In this document: one piece after another, positions 8,723 through 16,810 of the stretch
Position numbering within the stretch: position 1 is the stretch's first letter
Layout: each line of letters starts with the position of its first letter
Source: Planctomycetia bacterium
GTDB lineage: Bacteria > Planctomycetota > UBA1135 > GCA-002686595
Direction: 5' to 3'
NCBI GenBank assembly: GCA_005789645.1
Contig: SXXH01000075.1
Span: 1-39,141 of the forward strand
Length of the DNA: 39,141 nt
The notes under the pieces: generated by a model
What the model was told of the DNA's origin: nothing
The model's database searches: none
Seen by the model: only the letters and a program-made list of their open reading frames with translations
Program-made: the position numbers and the translations under genes

Positions 8723-9721
8723 ATGGACGAGCCGTGGACGCGCTGGGAGGGGATCCGCATCGAGGAACGAGCCGTGCGGTTGGCCGGGGTCGTGCGCGAG
8801 ACGCCGCTCGTGGCGTTGCCTTCGCCGGATCCGCGCGTGTCGCTCCGCGCCAAGCTGGAGAACCGCCAAGAGACGGGTTCCTTCAAGGCGCGGGGCGCAT
8901 GGAACCAAATCGACCAGTTGACGCCCGCGCAGCGCGCCGCCGGCGTGGTGTGCGCCTCTTCTGGCAACCATGGCAAGGCCTTGGCGTGGGCCGCGCGCAT
9001 GGGCGGAGTGCCAGCGACCATCTGCATGCCGGCCAACGCGTACCCGAACAAGATCGAGGCCTGTCGCGCCGAGGGCGCCACCGTCGTGCTGGCGCAAACG
9101 CGCGAGGGTGCCGACCTCGAGTGCCGCGCGCGCGTCGCCGCGGGCCTGACGCTGGTGCATCCCTACGACGCGCAACGCACGGTGGAGGGCGCGGGATCGG
9201 TGGGGGTGGAGATCGCGCGCCAAGCCCCCGACGCCGAGGTGGTCGTCGTGTGCGTCGGTGGCGGCGGGCTCGTCTCCGGCGTGTCGCTGGCGTTGCGCCG
9301 TGCATTCGGACGCCGCATCGTGGTGCTGGGCGCCGAGCCCGAGGGCGCTCCGTCCCTGGCGCTCGGAATGGCGCAGGGTTCCCCGGTGCACATCGAGGTG
9401 CGCAGCAAGATCCAAGGCCTGACGCCGACCTTCTCGGGCCAGCTCAACATCGATGTCGCGCGCGATTGCCTCGACGCGATCGTGCAGCTTACGGACGAGG
9501 ACATCCACGCGGCCCAGGAGGAGCTCGTGCGACTCGGCGAGGTGGTCGAGCCGGCCGGCGCCGCCGCCTGCGCCGTGGTTCGATCCGGTCGACTGCCGTC
9601 AAATTTGCTTGACGGTCGCTCCGCGTCCGATCCCCTGCGCGTGGTGGTCGTCGTCTCGGGCGGCAACCCCGATCCGGCCCAGCTCGCGGCCGTGCGCGCC
9701 AGGCTGGCGGGTTCGGCATGA
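8723..9721 (+). CDS. Threonine dehydratase / serine racemase-type PLP enzyme
   Basis: Fold-type II PLP enzyme, probably threonine ammonia-lyase (threonine to 2-oxobutyrate) or a serine racemase/dehydratase. The Schiff-base lysine is in TGSFKARGA (residue 55 from this start). The substrate-binding loop is CASSGNHGKALA and the phosphate-binding glycine loop is CVGGGGLVSG. The 332 residues cover the catalytic domain only; there is no C-terminal ACT domain, as in catabolic TdcB-type enzymes. An ATG at 8711 is an alternative start, but its purine run directly abuts the codon. The stop overlaps the next ATG (ATGA). Substrate specificity is not resolved by sequence. Confidence 0.9.
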   Translation: MDEPWTRWEGIRIEERAVRLAGVVRETPLVALPSPDPRVSLRAKLENRQETGSFKARGAWNQIDQLTPAQRAAGVVCASSGNHGKALAWAARMGGVPATICMPANAYPNKIEACRAEGATVVLAQTREGADLECRARVAAGLTLVHPYDAQRTVEGAGSVGVEIARQAPDAEVVVVCVGGGGLVSGVSLALRRAFGRRIVVLGAEPEGAPSLALGMAQGSPVHIEVRSKIQGLTPTFSGQLNIDVARDCLDAIVQLTDEDIHAAQEELVRLGEVVEPAGAAACAVVRSGRLPSNLLDGRSASDPLRVVVVVSGGNPDPAQLAAVRARLAGSA

Positions 9722-10566
9722 AGCGCCTCGTGCTGGCGCGTCCGCAAGGCCCGCGCAACGTCGGCATGGTGGCCCGCATCGCCGCCAACTTCGGCCCGTG
9801 CGAGATCGTGCTGGTGTCGCCCCTGAAGCCGTCGATGCTCGTGCATCCCGACTTCGAGCAGATGAGCCATGGCGTCGTGGACGCCAAGGAGAAGATCCGC
9901 GTCGTGGCGACCCTGCAGGAGGCGCTCGCCGATTGCACGGCGAGCATCGGCTTCACCGCGCGCGCCTACGACCATCGCACGCGGCGCGACTGGCGCGCGG
10001 CGCAGGCCGGCGTGGCCGAGCTGGCCGACGACCCCGACCACAAGGTCGCGCTGGTCTTCGGCAACGAAGAGACCGGCCTGACGCGCGACGAGACCGACCT
10101 GTGCGGCGAGCTGGTCCACATCGCCACCAGCGCCGAGCACGGTTCGCTGAACCTCGCCGTGGCCACCGCCGTGGTGCTGTCGGGTCTGCACACCGGCCGC
10201 GGTTCGCGCGCCGCCGAGCGCGGTTCCAAGCCCATCAGCGGCGAGGCGCGCGAGTTCCTCAAGGCCGCGCTCAAGCACGCCTTCGGCGAGCGCGTGGCGT
10301 TGACCGAGGCCGCGCGCGACGACATCGTCGCCTCGATCGAGCGCGTGTTCTCGCGCGCCGCGCTCGACGACCGCGATGCGCGCGCCTGGCACCTGATGGC
10401 GCGCGCCCTGGGCTCGATGCTGACGCCGAAGGACCTCGGGATCTCGGTCTCGAGCAAGCGCGGCCGCCGCCGCGAGGCGCAAGACCAGGCCCAGCGTCGG
10501 CGCTCCGCGCAGGGCTCCGACTCAGGCTGCGCGGACGATGGGGGGCAGGGCGACGCCGCGAGCTGA
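9718..10566 (+). CDS. trmJ: SPOUT-family RNA 2'-O-methyltransferase, TrmJ-like
   Basis: 282 residues. The family transfers a methyl group from SAM to the ribose 2'-OH of tRNA nucleotide 32, using a trefoil-knot fold. Visible motifs are RPQGPRNVGMVARIAANFG (motif 1), LVFGNEETGLTRDE (motif 2) and GSLNLAVATAVVL (motif 3, knot). The order and spacing match TrmJ/TrmH group-1 proteins. The C-terminal third is basic (SKRGRRREAQDQAQRRR) and may add RNA contacts. It overlaps the upstream dehydratase gene by four bases, so the two are probably co-transcribed although their functions look unrelated. The substrate (tRNA or rRNA) is inferred from family. Confidence 0.88.
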   Translation: MKRLVLARPQGPRNVGMVARIAANFGPCEIVLVSPLKPSMLVHPDFEQMSHGVVDAKEKIRVVATLQEALADCTASIGFTARAYDHRTRRDWRAAQAGVAELADDPDHKVALVFGNEETGLTRDETDLCGELVHIATSAEHGSLNLAVATAVVLSGLHTGRGSRAAERGSKPISGEAREFLKAALKHAFGERVALTEAARDDIVASIERVFSRAALDDRDARAWHLMARALGSMLTPKDLGISVSSKRGRRREAQDQAQRRRSAQGSDSGCADDGGQGDAAS

Positions 10567-10601
10567 GGCCCGTCGTGGACCTGTTCCGGGAGGTCGCGCG
10601 A

Positions 10602-10622
10602 GCTTGGCCACGCGCGCCAAGC
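10602..10622 (+). terminator. Hairpin downstream of the trmJ-like gene
   Basis: GCTTGGC, a 7-base loop, then GCCAAGC: a perfect 7-bp stem starting 36 bp after the stop codon. No T-run follows, so it is at best a weak terminator or mRNA-stabilising hairpin. A perfect 12-bp palindrome GGGCGATCGCCC lies further on at 10662-10673. The 284-bp gap to the next gene holds nothing else I can name. Confidence 0.3.
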
Positions 10623-10850
10623 CACGGGCCTGGGCCGTCTCGCGCAGAGCGAGCCAGGCGGGGGCGATCGCCCACGGACCCATCCAACCCAGTGCGCGCC
10701 AGCACGGTTCGCATCCGAATCGGGCCGTCGGGCGAAACCTGCGCGTTGCGTCGCGCCGCCCGCGCGCCGAAGATCCTGCCGCGCGTTCCACGCATCGGCA
10801 CACCGGCCGCGCACGCCGCGGCCCGCCACTCCCACACCCAGCGACTCCAC

Positions 10851-11426
10851 ATGGTTCGACTCGATCGCATCTACACCAAGGGCGGCGACCAAGGGCAGAC
10901 AAGCCTCGGCGACGGCACGCGCGTCGACAAGCACCACCTGCGCGTCTGCGCCTACGGCACCGTCGACGAGCTCTCCGCCGTGCTCGGCCTGCTGGTGGCG
11001 CATGGCGTGGAGGAGCCGCACAAGGCCGACATCCTGCGCATCCAAAACGAGCTCTTCGACGTTGGCGCCGACTTGTGTGTCCCGGGCGAAGCTGGCGCGC
11101 GCCTGCGCATCGCACCCGCGTACTCCGAGCATCTCGAGGCGCTGATCGACCGCGAGAACGCCCAGTTGCAGCCGCTGAAGAGCTTCATCCTGCCCGGGGG
11201 CACGCAGTCCTCGGCATGGGCGCACCTGGCCCGCACCGTGTGTCGCCGCGCCGAGCGCGAGGTCGTGGCCCTCGCCGCGCGCGATGACGAACGCGAGCGC
11301 GTCAACTCCGAAGTGCTGAAGTACCTGAACCGCTTGTCCGACTACTTGTTCGTGCTGGGCCGAGTGCTCAACGACCGCGGCGCCGGCGACGTGCTGTGGC
11401 AACCCGGCCGCTCGCTGCAAGGCTGA
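10851..11426 (+). CDS. Cob(I)alamin adenosyltransferase, PduO/MMAB type
   Basis: 191 residues. Transfers the 5'-deoxyadenosyl group of ATP to cob(I)alamin, giving adenosylcobalamin; cytoplasmic trimer in this family. The N-terminal nucleotide-binding motif is [30 protein letters not shown] and the C-terminal [12 protein letters not shown] are all family hallmarks in the expected order. The ATG follows [12 protein letters not shown], a normal N-terminus. No other cobalamin gene lies nearby, so it probably serves salvage or supplies a B12-dependent enzyme encoded elsewhere. Confidence 0.94.
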   Translation: MVRLDRIYTKGGDQGQTSLGDGTRVDKHHLRVCAYGTVDELSAVLGLLVAHGVEEPHKADILRIQNELFDVGADLCVPGEAGARLRIAPAYSEHLEALIDRENAQLQPLKSFILPGGTQSSAWAHLARTVCRRAEREVVALAARDDERERVNSEVLKYLNRLSDYLFVLGRVLNDRGAGDVLWQPGRSLQG

Positions 11427-11503
11427 GCCCGACCGTCCAAACGACGCGAGCCCACCCCAGCGCGAGCATCCGCCGACCAGCCGTGGCATCCTGCGGGCCA
11501 CGC

Positions 11504-11836
11504 ATGGACCCCACCCGCACCATCGCCCGCCACTACCTCGTGTCCGGCCGCGTCCAAGGCGTCGCCTACCGCCACCACGCCAAGCTCGAAGCGCGCGCCC
11601 TCGGCCTCGAAGGCGTGGTCCGCAACCTCCCCGACGGCTGCGTCGAGTGCATCGCCCGGGGCCCGGCGGCCGCCATGGCGCAGTTCGAGTCGTTCCTTCG
11701 CCGCGGACCACCCGCGGCCCTGGTGGAGCGCGTCGAGGTGCGCGAGGAGCCGGTGGAGGATGCGCGTTTCGCCGCTGGGATGTTGGCGCGGGGGGAGTTG
11801 GAGGGGGGGAGACGGTTCGTGGTCGACTTGGATTGA
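11504..11836 (+). CDS. acyP: Acylphosphatase
   Basis: 110 residues. Hydrolyses carboxyl-phosphate bonds of acyl phosphates. The signature SGRVQGVAYRHH carries the catalytic arginine, and VVRNLPDGCVE carries the catalytic asparagine; both are intact. The usual GVGFR-type sequence is GVAYR here, a tolerated variant. The C-terminal end (MLARGELEGGRRFVVDLD) is a little longer than the roughly 90-residue norm. The TGA stop lies at the left boundary of inverted-repeat element A: the first two bases of the repeat are the last two of the stop codon, and the similarity extends a few bases into the coding end. Confidence 0.93.
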   Translation: MDPTRTIARHYLVSGRVQGVAYRHHAKLEARALGLEGVVRNLPDGCVECIARGPAAAMAQFESFLRRGPPAALVERVEVREEPVEDARFAAGMLARGELEGGRRFVVDLD

Positions 11837-11862
11837 TGCTGGTCCCGTTCATTGTGCGCGGC
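11835..11862 (+). repeat. Terminal inverted repeat, element A left
   Basis: Begins GATGCTGGTCCC, continues GTTC and ends ATTGTGCGC plus GGC. It matches the rightmost copy (17251-17278, opposite strand) at 26 of 28 positions, the closest pair of the four. The similarity to the right end of element A extends about 5 bp further left into the acylphosphatase coding end (GGATT against GGATG). Confidence 0.75.
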
Positions 11863-12113
11863 TTGGTGCGCGGGCCAGCGGGAATCGACCTTGCCGGAGC
11901 GATGCGACAGCTGCACGCCGCGACTGCGCGTCGCAACGCTGGGCTGCGCGCGTTGCGAGGCAGGTGCGGTCGCCTCTCCGCTTAGGTCGCGATGGGTCGC
12001 GAAGCTCGGGCGCGTTTGGTGTCGCTGCGATCGCGTGCTCTGTGCCTGAGGCTTCGTGCGTGCTTGGCTGTGCGTGCTACTCCTTCGTCGTGCTGCGATC
12101 ATCTCGACTGTCG

Positions 12114-12139
12114 CTGGCATCCTGTGCTGGCATCCTGTG
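12114..12139 (+). repeat. 13-bp tandem repeat inside element A
   Basis: CTGGCATCCTGTG occurs twice in perfect tandem and is followed by a partial third copy (CTGGGG). GCATCC resembles the inner part of the element termini, so it may derive from them. Confidence 0.7.
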
Positions 12140-12197
12140 CTGGGGTATCCGGCGTGGGAGCTGGGCGATCTCGGTGGGCGGGAGGCTACCCGCGCAG

Positions 12198-12213
12198 CCA
12201 GGCCTCGGCCTGG
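12198..12213 (+). repeat. Short hairpin in element A
   Basis: CCAGGC CTCG GCCTGG: a 6-bp stem with a tetraloop (7 bp if the loop is 2 nt), ending 130 bp before the right end of the element. Element B has the equivalent hairpin CCAAGC CGAG GCTTGG at a similar distance. The stem differs by a G-C to A-T change on both arms, which is compensatory. Confidence 0.5.
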
Positions 12214-12315
12214 ACTCATCGCGTGCATTCCCTCACAGGTACTGACGCTCGCCACGGCCTCGTGTGCAGCACTCAACGGGCTTTTTTCGTCACGTCTTGG
12301 CGTCCAGCCTTCCCC

Positions 12316-12343
12316 GTTGCGCACAATCACCGGGGCCAGCATC
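12316..12343 (-). repeat. Terminal inverted repeat, element A right
   Basis: Read on the minus strand it begins GATGCTGGCCCC, then GGTG, ATTGTGCGC and AAC. It ends 6 bp before the lipoprotein start codon, so it occupies the position where leader and ribosome-binding site would lie. Reading outward it offers GCGCACAATC, a possible -10-like sequence 22 bp before the ATG. Confidence 0.75.
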
Positions 12344-12349
12344 CATCCC

Positions 12350-13351
12350 ATGCTCCCCCGCCTCCTCCCCGCCTCTCTCGCTGTGCTGCTAGTCGCCTGC
12401 CAAGCGACACCCACCGTCCCGCAAGTCCTGCGCGGACCTGCTCCCACGCGCGTCAATGGCCCGTTGGTGCAGCAGTTCCTCTCGCCGCGTCCGCGGGCGG
12501 CCGAGACGCAGGAGGCGGGGACGCTTGGGACCGCGGCCTTCAGTTCCTACGCCAGCGTGCACGAAGTCGGGTCGAACGGGGCCCAGTCGGCGACCTTCGA
12601 CGGGGAGTTGTGGCGCACCGGGGTGTTCCTGCGCTACGGGATCGACAAGCGCAGCGAAGTCGAGGTTGAGCTGCCGTTCCTGTGGACTTCTTCGGGCTTC
12701 CTGGACGGGCCCATCGAGGTGTGGCACGCGCTGTTCGGGTTCACCAACGGGGGGCGCGAGGATCGTCCGAGCAACGACTGGGACATGCGCCTCGAGTCGA
12801 ACGGGGTGGTGGCCTTCGAGATGGATCCCGACGAGTTCGGGGTTTGCGACATCCCCGTGCTGTGGACCTACCGCCTGTACGACGAGACGTACGAGCTCCC
12901 GGCGCTGGCGCTGCGCGCGGGGTTGGAGCTGCCGGTGGGCTCTGTCAACCGAGGCTTCGGCAACGGAGGACTGGACGCCTCCATCGGGATCGTCGGACAG
13001 AAGAGCCGCGGAGACTGGACCTTCATCGGTGGAGTCGACTACGTGGCGGTGTCCACGCCCTCGGGCTTCGAGGACGCGGGGCTGGAGTCGCCCGATCGCA
13101 TCCAAGCTTGGCTGTCGTGCGAGCTGCGCCACGACGAGCGCACTTCGTGGCTCGTGGCGCTGCGCCACGCGCCGCCCGCGACGCGCGACATCGAGCTCGA
13201 CGAGGTCGAGCGCTTCAATCTCGACCTAGACCTGGGCGTCTCCTTCGACCTCACGAGCGATGTGCGCCTCATGGCGGGCTTCAGCGAGGACATCTGGACC
13301 GGCTCGGGCGTCGACCTCACCGGTTGGATCGGTGTCTGGTCGGCGCGCTGA
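12350..13351 (+). CDS. Outer-membrane lipoprotein, DUF3187-like beta-barrel
   Basis: 333 residues from the ATG 6 bp after inverted-repeat element A. MLPRLLPASLAVLLVAC is a lipoprotein signal with lipobox LVAC. The mature protein is rich in alternating beta-strand segments (WRTGVFLRYGIDKRSEVEVELPF; ALRAGLELPVGS; VSFDLTSDVRLMAGF), as in outer-membrane barrels. FGFTNGGREDRPSNDW resembles the DUF3187 signature region. Family members are uncharacterised or porin-like proteins. It is convergent with the M14 gene, separated by 12 bp. Its entire upstream region is element A, so its expression depends on that element. The barrel call is moderately sure; the DUF assignment is tentative. Confidence 0.75.
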   Translation: MLPRLLPASLAVLLVACQATPTVPQVLRGPAPTRVNGPLVQQFLSPRPRAAETQEAGTLGTAAFSSYASVHEVGSNGAQSATFDGELWRTGVFLRYGIDKRSEVEVELPFLWTSSGFLDGPIEVWHALFGFTNGGREDRPSNDWDMRLESNGVVAFEMDPDEFGVCDIPVLWTYRLYDETYELPALALRAGLELPVGSVNRGFGNGGLDASIGIVGQKSRGDWTFIGGVDYVAVSTPSGFEDAGLESPDRIQAWLSCELRHDERTSWLVALRHAPPATRDIELDEVERFNLDLDLGVSFDLTSDVRLMAGFSEDIWTGSGVDLTGWIGVWSAR

Positions 13352-13363
13352 ATCCAGCGCGAT

Positions 13364-15139
13364 TCAGTCGAGCGGCACCTCGCGCCGGACATCGCGACCC
13401 TTCTCGCCGCGCCACCAGATGGCCGCGCGTCGGCCCTCGCCCCGCAGGTAGAAGCGCACGCGCACCTCGCCCCGGCCGGGGATGCCCTGTTCCAGGCGCA
13501 ACACCGCGGGGTCGCGCTCGGCCAGTTCGATGCGGTCCGGACGGAAACGATCGCCGCGCACGCCCGCGGCCAGCACCTCGACGCCCTTGCCCTCGAGCGA
13601 GATCGTGTCCATCAGGCCGAGCTTGTGCTTCTTGGCTTGCGCGGTGCGGGTGGGGATGGCGCGCTTGTTGCGCACCACGATGTCGAGCGCCTTCAAGCCA
13701 TCGCCGAGGTCGAGCATCTGCGGTTCCTCGATCGATACCTCGGGCATCGCCGCGGCGTGCGCGATGCAGAACAGGGCGTTGCGATGCAGCATCTCCTCGA
13801 TCAGGAAGCTCGGCGGCACGCGTCCGACGTCCTTGCGCCAGCCACCGACCTCGACCTTGCCGTGCACGGGATGGTCGACCGCGCGCCAATCGACGAAGCC
13901 GGCGCCGGAGAGCAGCTTGTCGTCGAACCAGCGGCGTTGCTTGTCGCCGCTGGCGAGCGGGCCGCCCGCTACCTTCGAACGCTCGGGGAACATCAGGTCG
14001 TCGTTCCAGAGCTCGTTGGTGAACGAAAGGATGCCCAAGCCTTCGTAGGTCCATGTCACGAAGCCGCCGTAGACCGTGTACAGGTCCTTCCAGATGACCA
14101 TGTAGCGGTAGAACGGCAGCATCAGTTCGCCGTCGCGGCCCAGTTCGTCGTACACGCGCACATCGGCGGGTTCGTACGAGCCGAAGCCCTCGGCGCCCGG
14201 ACCACGCAGGATCATGCCGCCCATGTTGTGGAAGCTCTGCACCGCTGCGATCTGCGGCTTGGCGACGATCCATTCGGCGATCGCGCGCGTTTCCGGCCAA
14301 TGCAGCGGGTACGGACCCGCGCCGCGTTGCACGTGCTCGGGCTCCCACATCGAAGGCCACGCGCGGTTCATGTCGTAGCCGCCGACGCCGTCCTCGTCCA
14401 CGCGCCCGTCGCCGTCGTCGTCGAAGCCCTCGGAACCCAACAGGATCCAATCGCCGCGCCGGCCTTCGTCGTTGGGCGGCACGGGGATCATCACGCGCGG
14501 ATCGTCGGGATCGAGGCGATGCGTGCCCTGGCCAGGGAGGTGCTTGCGCATCTGCACGATATGGCCGTCGCCATCGAGGTCGTTGGGCCCGTCCTCGTCG
14601 AAGCGGCCATCGTCGTCGTCGTCGGTCGGCTTCGCGCCGGTGCGCGAGGAACTGGCGTTGTGGGCTTCGTCGAACCAGCGCGCGCGACCATCGGGGTTGA
14701 CCATGGGCAGGAGGTGGAAGCTCGCGCGCTTCAAGAGTGCCGCCACCTCTGGGTTCGACTCGGAGTTCTCGAGCAAGTACCACGCGAGGTAGACCACGGC
14801 CTCGGCGCCCTGCACCTCGTTGCCGTGGATGTTGCCGTCGACCCACATCGCCGGCTTGTCGTCGAGCGTTCCGCTTGCTTCGTCGCCGAGGATCCACAGC
14901 CGCAGCGGGCGGCCCTCGACCGAGGCGCCGAGCGCATGTTCGCGCATGAGCTTGGGCCATTGCGCCGCGAGTCGCGCCATGAGCGCGTCGATCTCGACGT
15001 CGTCGTAGAAGCGGTTCCACGCGATCTCGACCCGCGGCCGGAAGCCGGTCGGCAGGCCGGGGAAGCCCTGCCGCGGCTCGGCGGCGTCCTGCGGCGACGC
15101 AGCGAGCGCCATGAGCGCCAAGGCGATGGCATCGATCAT
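13364..15139 (-). CDS. Secreted M14-family zinc carboxypeptidase
   Basis: 591 residues. The N-terminal signal peptide is MIDAIALALMALAASPQ. Zinc ligands are His105 and Glu108 in GNIHGNEVQGAE and His304 in QSFHNMGG. The catalytic glutamate is Glu376 in SFTNELWN, and the substrate-binding pair is in DMNRAWPS. Two aspartate-rich insertions (DDDDDGRFDEDG, DLDGDGHI, and DDDGDGRVDEDG) look like calcium-binding DxDxDG loops, common in secreted proteins. The C-terminal 150 residues form a beta-rich domain (VRVRFYLRGEGRRAAIWW). The start codon overlaps the upstream gene's stop (ATGA). The enzyme should remove C-terminal residues from peptides outside the cytoplasm. Specificity is not predicted. Confidence 0.93.
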   Translation of the reverse strand: MIDAIALALMALAASPQDAAEPRQGFPGLPTGFRPRVEIAWNRFYDDVEIDALMARLAAQWPKLMREHALGASVEGRPLRLWILGDEASGTLDDKPAMWVDGNIHGNEVQGAEAVVYLAWYLLENSESNPEVAALLKRASFHLLPMVNPDGRARWFDEAHNASSSRTGAKPTDDDDDGRFDEDGPNDLDGDGHIVQMRKHLPGQGTHRLDPDDPRVMIPVPPNDEGRRGDWILLGSEGFDDDGDGRVDEDGVGGYDMNRAWPSMWEPEHVQRGAGPYPLHWPETRAIAEWIVAKPQIAAVQSFHNMGGMILRGPGAEGFGSYEPADVRVYDELGRDGELMLPFYRYMVIWKDLYTVYGGFVTWTYEGLGILSFTNELWNDDLMFPERSKVAGGPLASGDKQRRWFDDKLLSGAGFVDWRAVDHPVHGKVEVGGWRKDVGRVPPSFLIEEMLHRNALFCIAHAAAMPEVSIEEPQMLDLGDGLKALDIVVRNKRAIPTRTAQAKKHKLGLMDTISLEGKGVEVLAAGVRGDRFRPDRIELAERDPAVLRLEQGIPGRGEVRVRFYLRGEGRRAAIWWRGEKGRDVRREVPLD

Positions 15140-16791
15140 CGGGCTTCCTCCATCTCCACGCGCGAGGCTGTTAGTTGCGGCCCATCGATCTCCACCGCGA
15201 TGTCCTCGGCGTCGACTCCGCGCACGAGCCAAGTCAACTCGGCCTTGCCGCCCAGCCCGGCCAAGTCGAGCTGCGCCTCCGCCGGTCCGGCGAGGCGCGT
15301 CGCGTCGGAGGGCAAGTCCAGGCGCACGCGCACCGGTCGCACGCCTCCGGTGCGTCGCGCCACTTCGCTGCGCGTCGCGAGCAGCGCGTCGTTGCGCAGC
15401 TCCAGCTCCACCTGCAGCAGCCCCGCGCCCAGGTCCTTGGCGGCGAAGCGCGCCACGCGCGGCCGCGGCAGCTCGCGCAACAAGCTGGCGAGGAAGCGGG
15501 CTTGCTCGCCGGCGAGGCGCGCGCGTTCGGCTTGCGGCGGCTCGACGAGCGCGTAGGGCGCGAAGCCGCCGATCTCCACCGGCCCGAGGTCGGGGTGCTG
15601 GAAGGCGCGCCACGGCACGAAACGCGCCGTCTCCTTCTCGCGATCGATCCAGCGCAACCGCTTGGCGTCTTCGCCCGCCTCGGCGAGGTCCGCCGGGGGC
15701 TCGGGCGCGCCCTCGACCTTGGGCGCCTCGGCGTCCATCGGCAGGCTCCACAAGTTGGCGTGGAACGACCACAGTCCGCGCTGGGCCTGCACCCACGCCT
15801 GGAAGGTGCCGGCGTCGGATCCTGAACTGCGTCCAGAAAACTTGACAGCCGAGCGCTTGACCAGCGCCGCCATGGCGTCCGCGTCCGCGGCAGGCAAGCC
15901 CTCCGAGGGCGATGGACTGCGGCGCGGCCACTCGTCGCGCACCTTGGGCCGCTCGGCGCAGTTGTCGAGTTCCCCGTACACCACGACCGCGGCGATCTCC
16001 GGATGGGCCAGCACGAAGTCGCACAGCGCGCGCGACTCGGGCATCGAGGTCGGCCACGCGCCGGATTCGAGCGCGTGCTCGCGCCAACCTTGCGGGAAGT
16101 TGCGGTTGAGCACCACGTCGAGCAGCGGATCCTCGCCCGTCTTCTCGTCGCGGTCGCTGTCGCGCCCCTCGGGCATCAAGCGGTGGGTGCCCACCTCGCC
16201 CTTGGCGCGATCCCTCTTGCGCATGGCGCGCGGGTCGCGCGGATCGACGAGCCACTCGCCATCGGGATCGGGCACGCGCAGCTGCAGCACCAGTCCGTCG
16301 CCGTCGACATCGCCCGGCGCATCCTCGCCCTCGGCGCCGTCGCGATCGTCGTCGCCGCCGCGGACGCTGGCGCGCGTTTCCGCCAGCGGCGTCGCGAAGC
16401 GCGCCTCGCAGGCGTCAGGGTTGGCGCGCGGCACCACGTACAAGGTCGCTTGCGCCAACAACCGCCGCACCTCCGCGTCGGGGCTCGTCAGCAAGCCGCG
16501 CGCCGCTTCGAGCGCGACACCGCTGGTCCACGCTTGCGGACCGTCCAGCCCCGCGACGACCAGCACCGCCGGACGCCCCGCCTGCAGCTCGCCGCGCGCG
16601 ATGCGCACGATGTCGATGCGCCGTCCGCCGGGGGTCTCGACCAACGGCAGGATCGTGGCTTCGCGCGGGTGCTCGCTCGCGAGGCGGGCGCAGGCGGCTT
16701 GCAGCTCGCGCTGGTCGAGCAGGGCGCCGCTCGCCGCGTCGGGGGCGGCCGACTGCGGCAGCAGGAGGAGGAGGGCGAGGAGCGGGGTCAT
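15136..16791 (-). CDS. Catalytically dead M14 carboxypeptidase paralogue (pseudoenzyme)
   Basis: 551 residues with a signal peptide (MTPLLALLLLLPQSAAPD). It aligns along its length with the downstream active M14 protein, but every catalytic position is changed. RPAVLVVAGLDGPQ replaces the HxxE motif, so His is Asp83 and Glu is Gln86. IAAVVVYGELDN replaces the third His by Gly. SFHANLWS replaces the catalytic Glu by Asn. LNRNFPQGW, the substrate-binding Asn-Arg pair, is retained, as are aspartate-rich loops (GDVDGDG). The reading frame is open and clean, so this is a maintained pseudoenzyme, not a decayed gene. It is the first gene of the pair and may bind peptides or support the active partner. 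Confidence 0.85.
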   Translation of the reverse strand: MTPLLALLLLLPQSAAPDAASGALLDQRELQAACARLASEHPREATILPLVETPGGRRIDIVRIARGELQAGRPAVLVVAGLDGPQAWTSGVALEAARGLLTSPDAEVRRLLAQATLYVVPRANPDACEARFATPLAETRASVRGGDDDRDGAEGEDAPGDVDGDGLVLQLRVPDPDGEWLVDPRDPRAMRKRDRAKGEVGTHRLMPEGRDSDRDEKTGEDPLLDVVLNRNFPQGWREHALESGAWPTSMPESRALCDFVLAHPEIAAVVVYGELDNCAERPKVRDEWPRRSPSPSEGLPAADADAMAALVKRSAVKFSGRSSGSDAGTFQAWVQAQRGLWSFHANLWSLPMDAEAPKVEGAPEPPADLAEAGEDAKRLRWIDREKETARFVPWRAFQHPDLGPVEIGGFAPYALVEPPQAERARLAGEQARFLASLLRELPRPRVARFAAKDLGAGLLQVELELRNDALLATRSEVARRTGGVRPVRVRLDLPSDATRLAGPAEAQLDLAGLGGKAELTWLVRGVDAEDIAVEIDGPQLTASRVEMEEAR

Positions 16792-16799
16792 CGGGGCAG

Positions 16800-16805
16800 A
16801 GCCTA
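16800..16805 (-). promoter_or_regulatory. Candidate promoter of the M14 pair with its -35 inside repeat B
   Basis: On the minus strand TGCTAGGCT gives an extended -10 (TAGGCT) only 8 bp before the ATG at 16791. Exactly 17 bp upstream, at 16823-16828, ATGACA matches TTGACA at five of six positions and lies inside the left terminal repeat of element B. The other three repeat copies do not have ATGACA here. The transcript would be almost leaderless. Confidence 0.45.
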
Positions 16806-16810
16806 GCAGC

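Larger units (their letters stand above)
11835..12343. mobile_element. Element A: 509-bp non-coding element bounded by 28-bp inverted repeats
   Basis: This fills the space between the acylphosphatase stop and a point 6 bp before the lipoprotein ATG. Each end carries a 28-bp repeat in inverted orientation, with 23 of 28 positions identical. The interior shows no convincing gene. It holds a 13-bp tandem repeat (12114-12139), a short hairpin (12198-12213) and a T6 run near 12280. A second region with the same termini and a broadly similar internal layout occurs at 16811-17278, though the interiors do not align base for base. A MITE-like nonautonomous element or an invertible regulatory segment are the leading ideas. 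No transposase or recombinase gene is in the window. Confidence 0.55.
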
